Origin: Fidelibacterota bacterium
GTDB lineage: Bacteria; Fidelibacterota; Marinisomatia; SCGC-AAA003-L08; TS1B11
Direction of reading: 5' to 3'
Length of the DNA: 13,832 bases
Assembly (NCBI GenBank): GCA_022564085.1
Contig: JADFMC010000011.1
Location: 1-13,832 of the forward strand
The notes under the pieces: model-generated
Database searches by the model: none
Told to the model about the DNA's origin: nothing
The model's input: the letters and a program-made list of their open reading frames with translations, nothing else
Program-made: the position numbers and the translations under genes
Shown: positions 13,756 to 13,832 of the stretch, one piece after another
Numbering within the stretch: the stretch's first letter is position 1
How the letters are laid out: the number at the start of each line of letters is the position of its first letter

Positions 13756-13832
13756 CCGAAACGATTCCGCTGATTGAGGCTCTCTTATGCCGCCGGGCGC
13801 GGTCCTGAACCCAACCCGCCGTTGGGAATGAC

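Noticed and set aside
13810..13826. Hairpin CCCAAC-CCGCC-GTTGGG downstream of the XRE gene
   Set aside because: The 6-bp stem is good, but no T tract follows before the window ends, so it cannot be called a terminator from this sequence.
1..13832. CRISPR arrays, insertion sequences, tRNA or rRNA genes
   Set aside because: I saw no regularly spaced repeats, transposase-like frames, terminal inverted repeats or structural RNA signatures on either strand.

Overview
The window carries a late-stage flagellar assembly operon from a Gram-negative (diderm) bacterium, bordered by regulatory genes and a decaying glycosyltransferase locus. L-ring and P-ring genes (flgH, flgI) require an outer membrane. 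The fliW-csrA pair next to flgK-flgL is typical of many lineages outside the Gammaproteobacteria. Base composition is moderately GC-rich in the genes and AT-rich in two spacers. I cannot name the phylum with confidence. A deep-branching diderm such as a delta-proteobacterial or FCB-type lineage would fit.

Layout. (1) 1-1867: the tail of an unidentified highly charged protein, a single-pass membrane protein of unknown function (start placed at 212, overlapping the previous gene), and a GAF protein ending in a histidine-kinase dimerisation/phosphoacceptor segment with no ATPase domain. (2) 1868-2092: a spacer with a near-consensus sigma-54 promoter placed correctly for flgF. (3) 2093-10021: eleven tightly packed plus-strand genes, flgF-flgG-flgA-flgH-flgI-flgJ-flgN-flgK-flgL-fliW-csrA, with overlaps or gaps of at most 16 bp, almost certainly one operon. 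They cover distal rod, P and L rings, rod-cap scaffold, hook-filament junction proteins with their chaperone, and the FliW-CsrA flagellin homeostasis switch. No flgM, flagellin, fliD or fliS is present. (4) 10022-10602: a 581-bp spacer with no convincing gene. It holds two 13-bp near-identical direct repeats 40 bp apart and a hairpin whose loop carries the ribosome binding site of the next gene. (5) 10612-12806: a three-domain cyclic-nucleotide-binding (Crp-like) protein, overlapping by 4 bp a protein that looks like a family-2 glycosyltransferase/TPR fusion with its catalytic motifs eroded. (6) 12808-13187: remains of a second family-2 glycosyltransferase, broken by an in-frame stop and at least two frameshifts. 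(7) 13363-13755: a short XRE-type helix-turn-helix regulator.

How the parts may work together. FlgI and FlgH, with FlgA as P-ring chaperone, build the bushings around the FlgF/FlgG rod. FlgJ caps the rod, and FlgN escorts FlgK and FlgL to the export apparatus. FliW and CsrA link flagellin export to translation. The Crp-like gene downstream may itself be a CsrA target, because its GGA-containing ribosome binding site lies in a hairpin loop. The least understood part is the Crp-like/pseudo-glycosyltransferase pair beside the decayed glycosyltransferase. It could be a regulatory derivative of a former flagellin or surface glycosylation locus, but that is inference.
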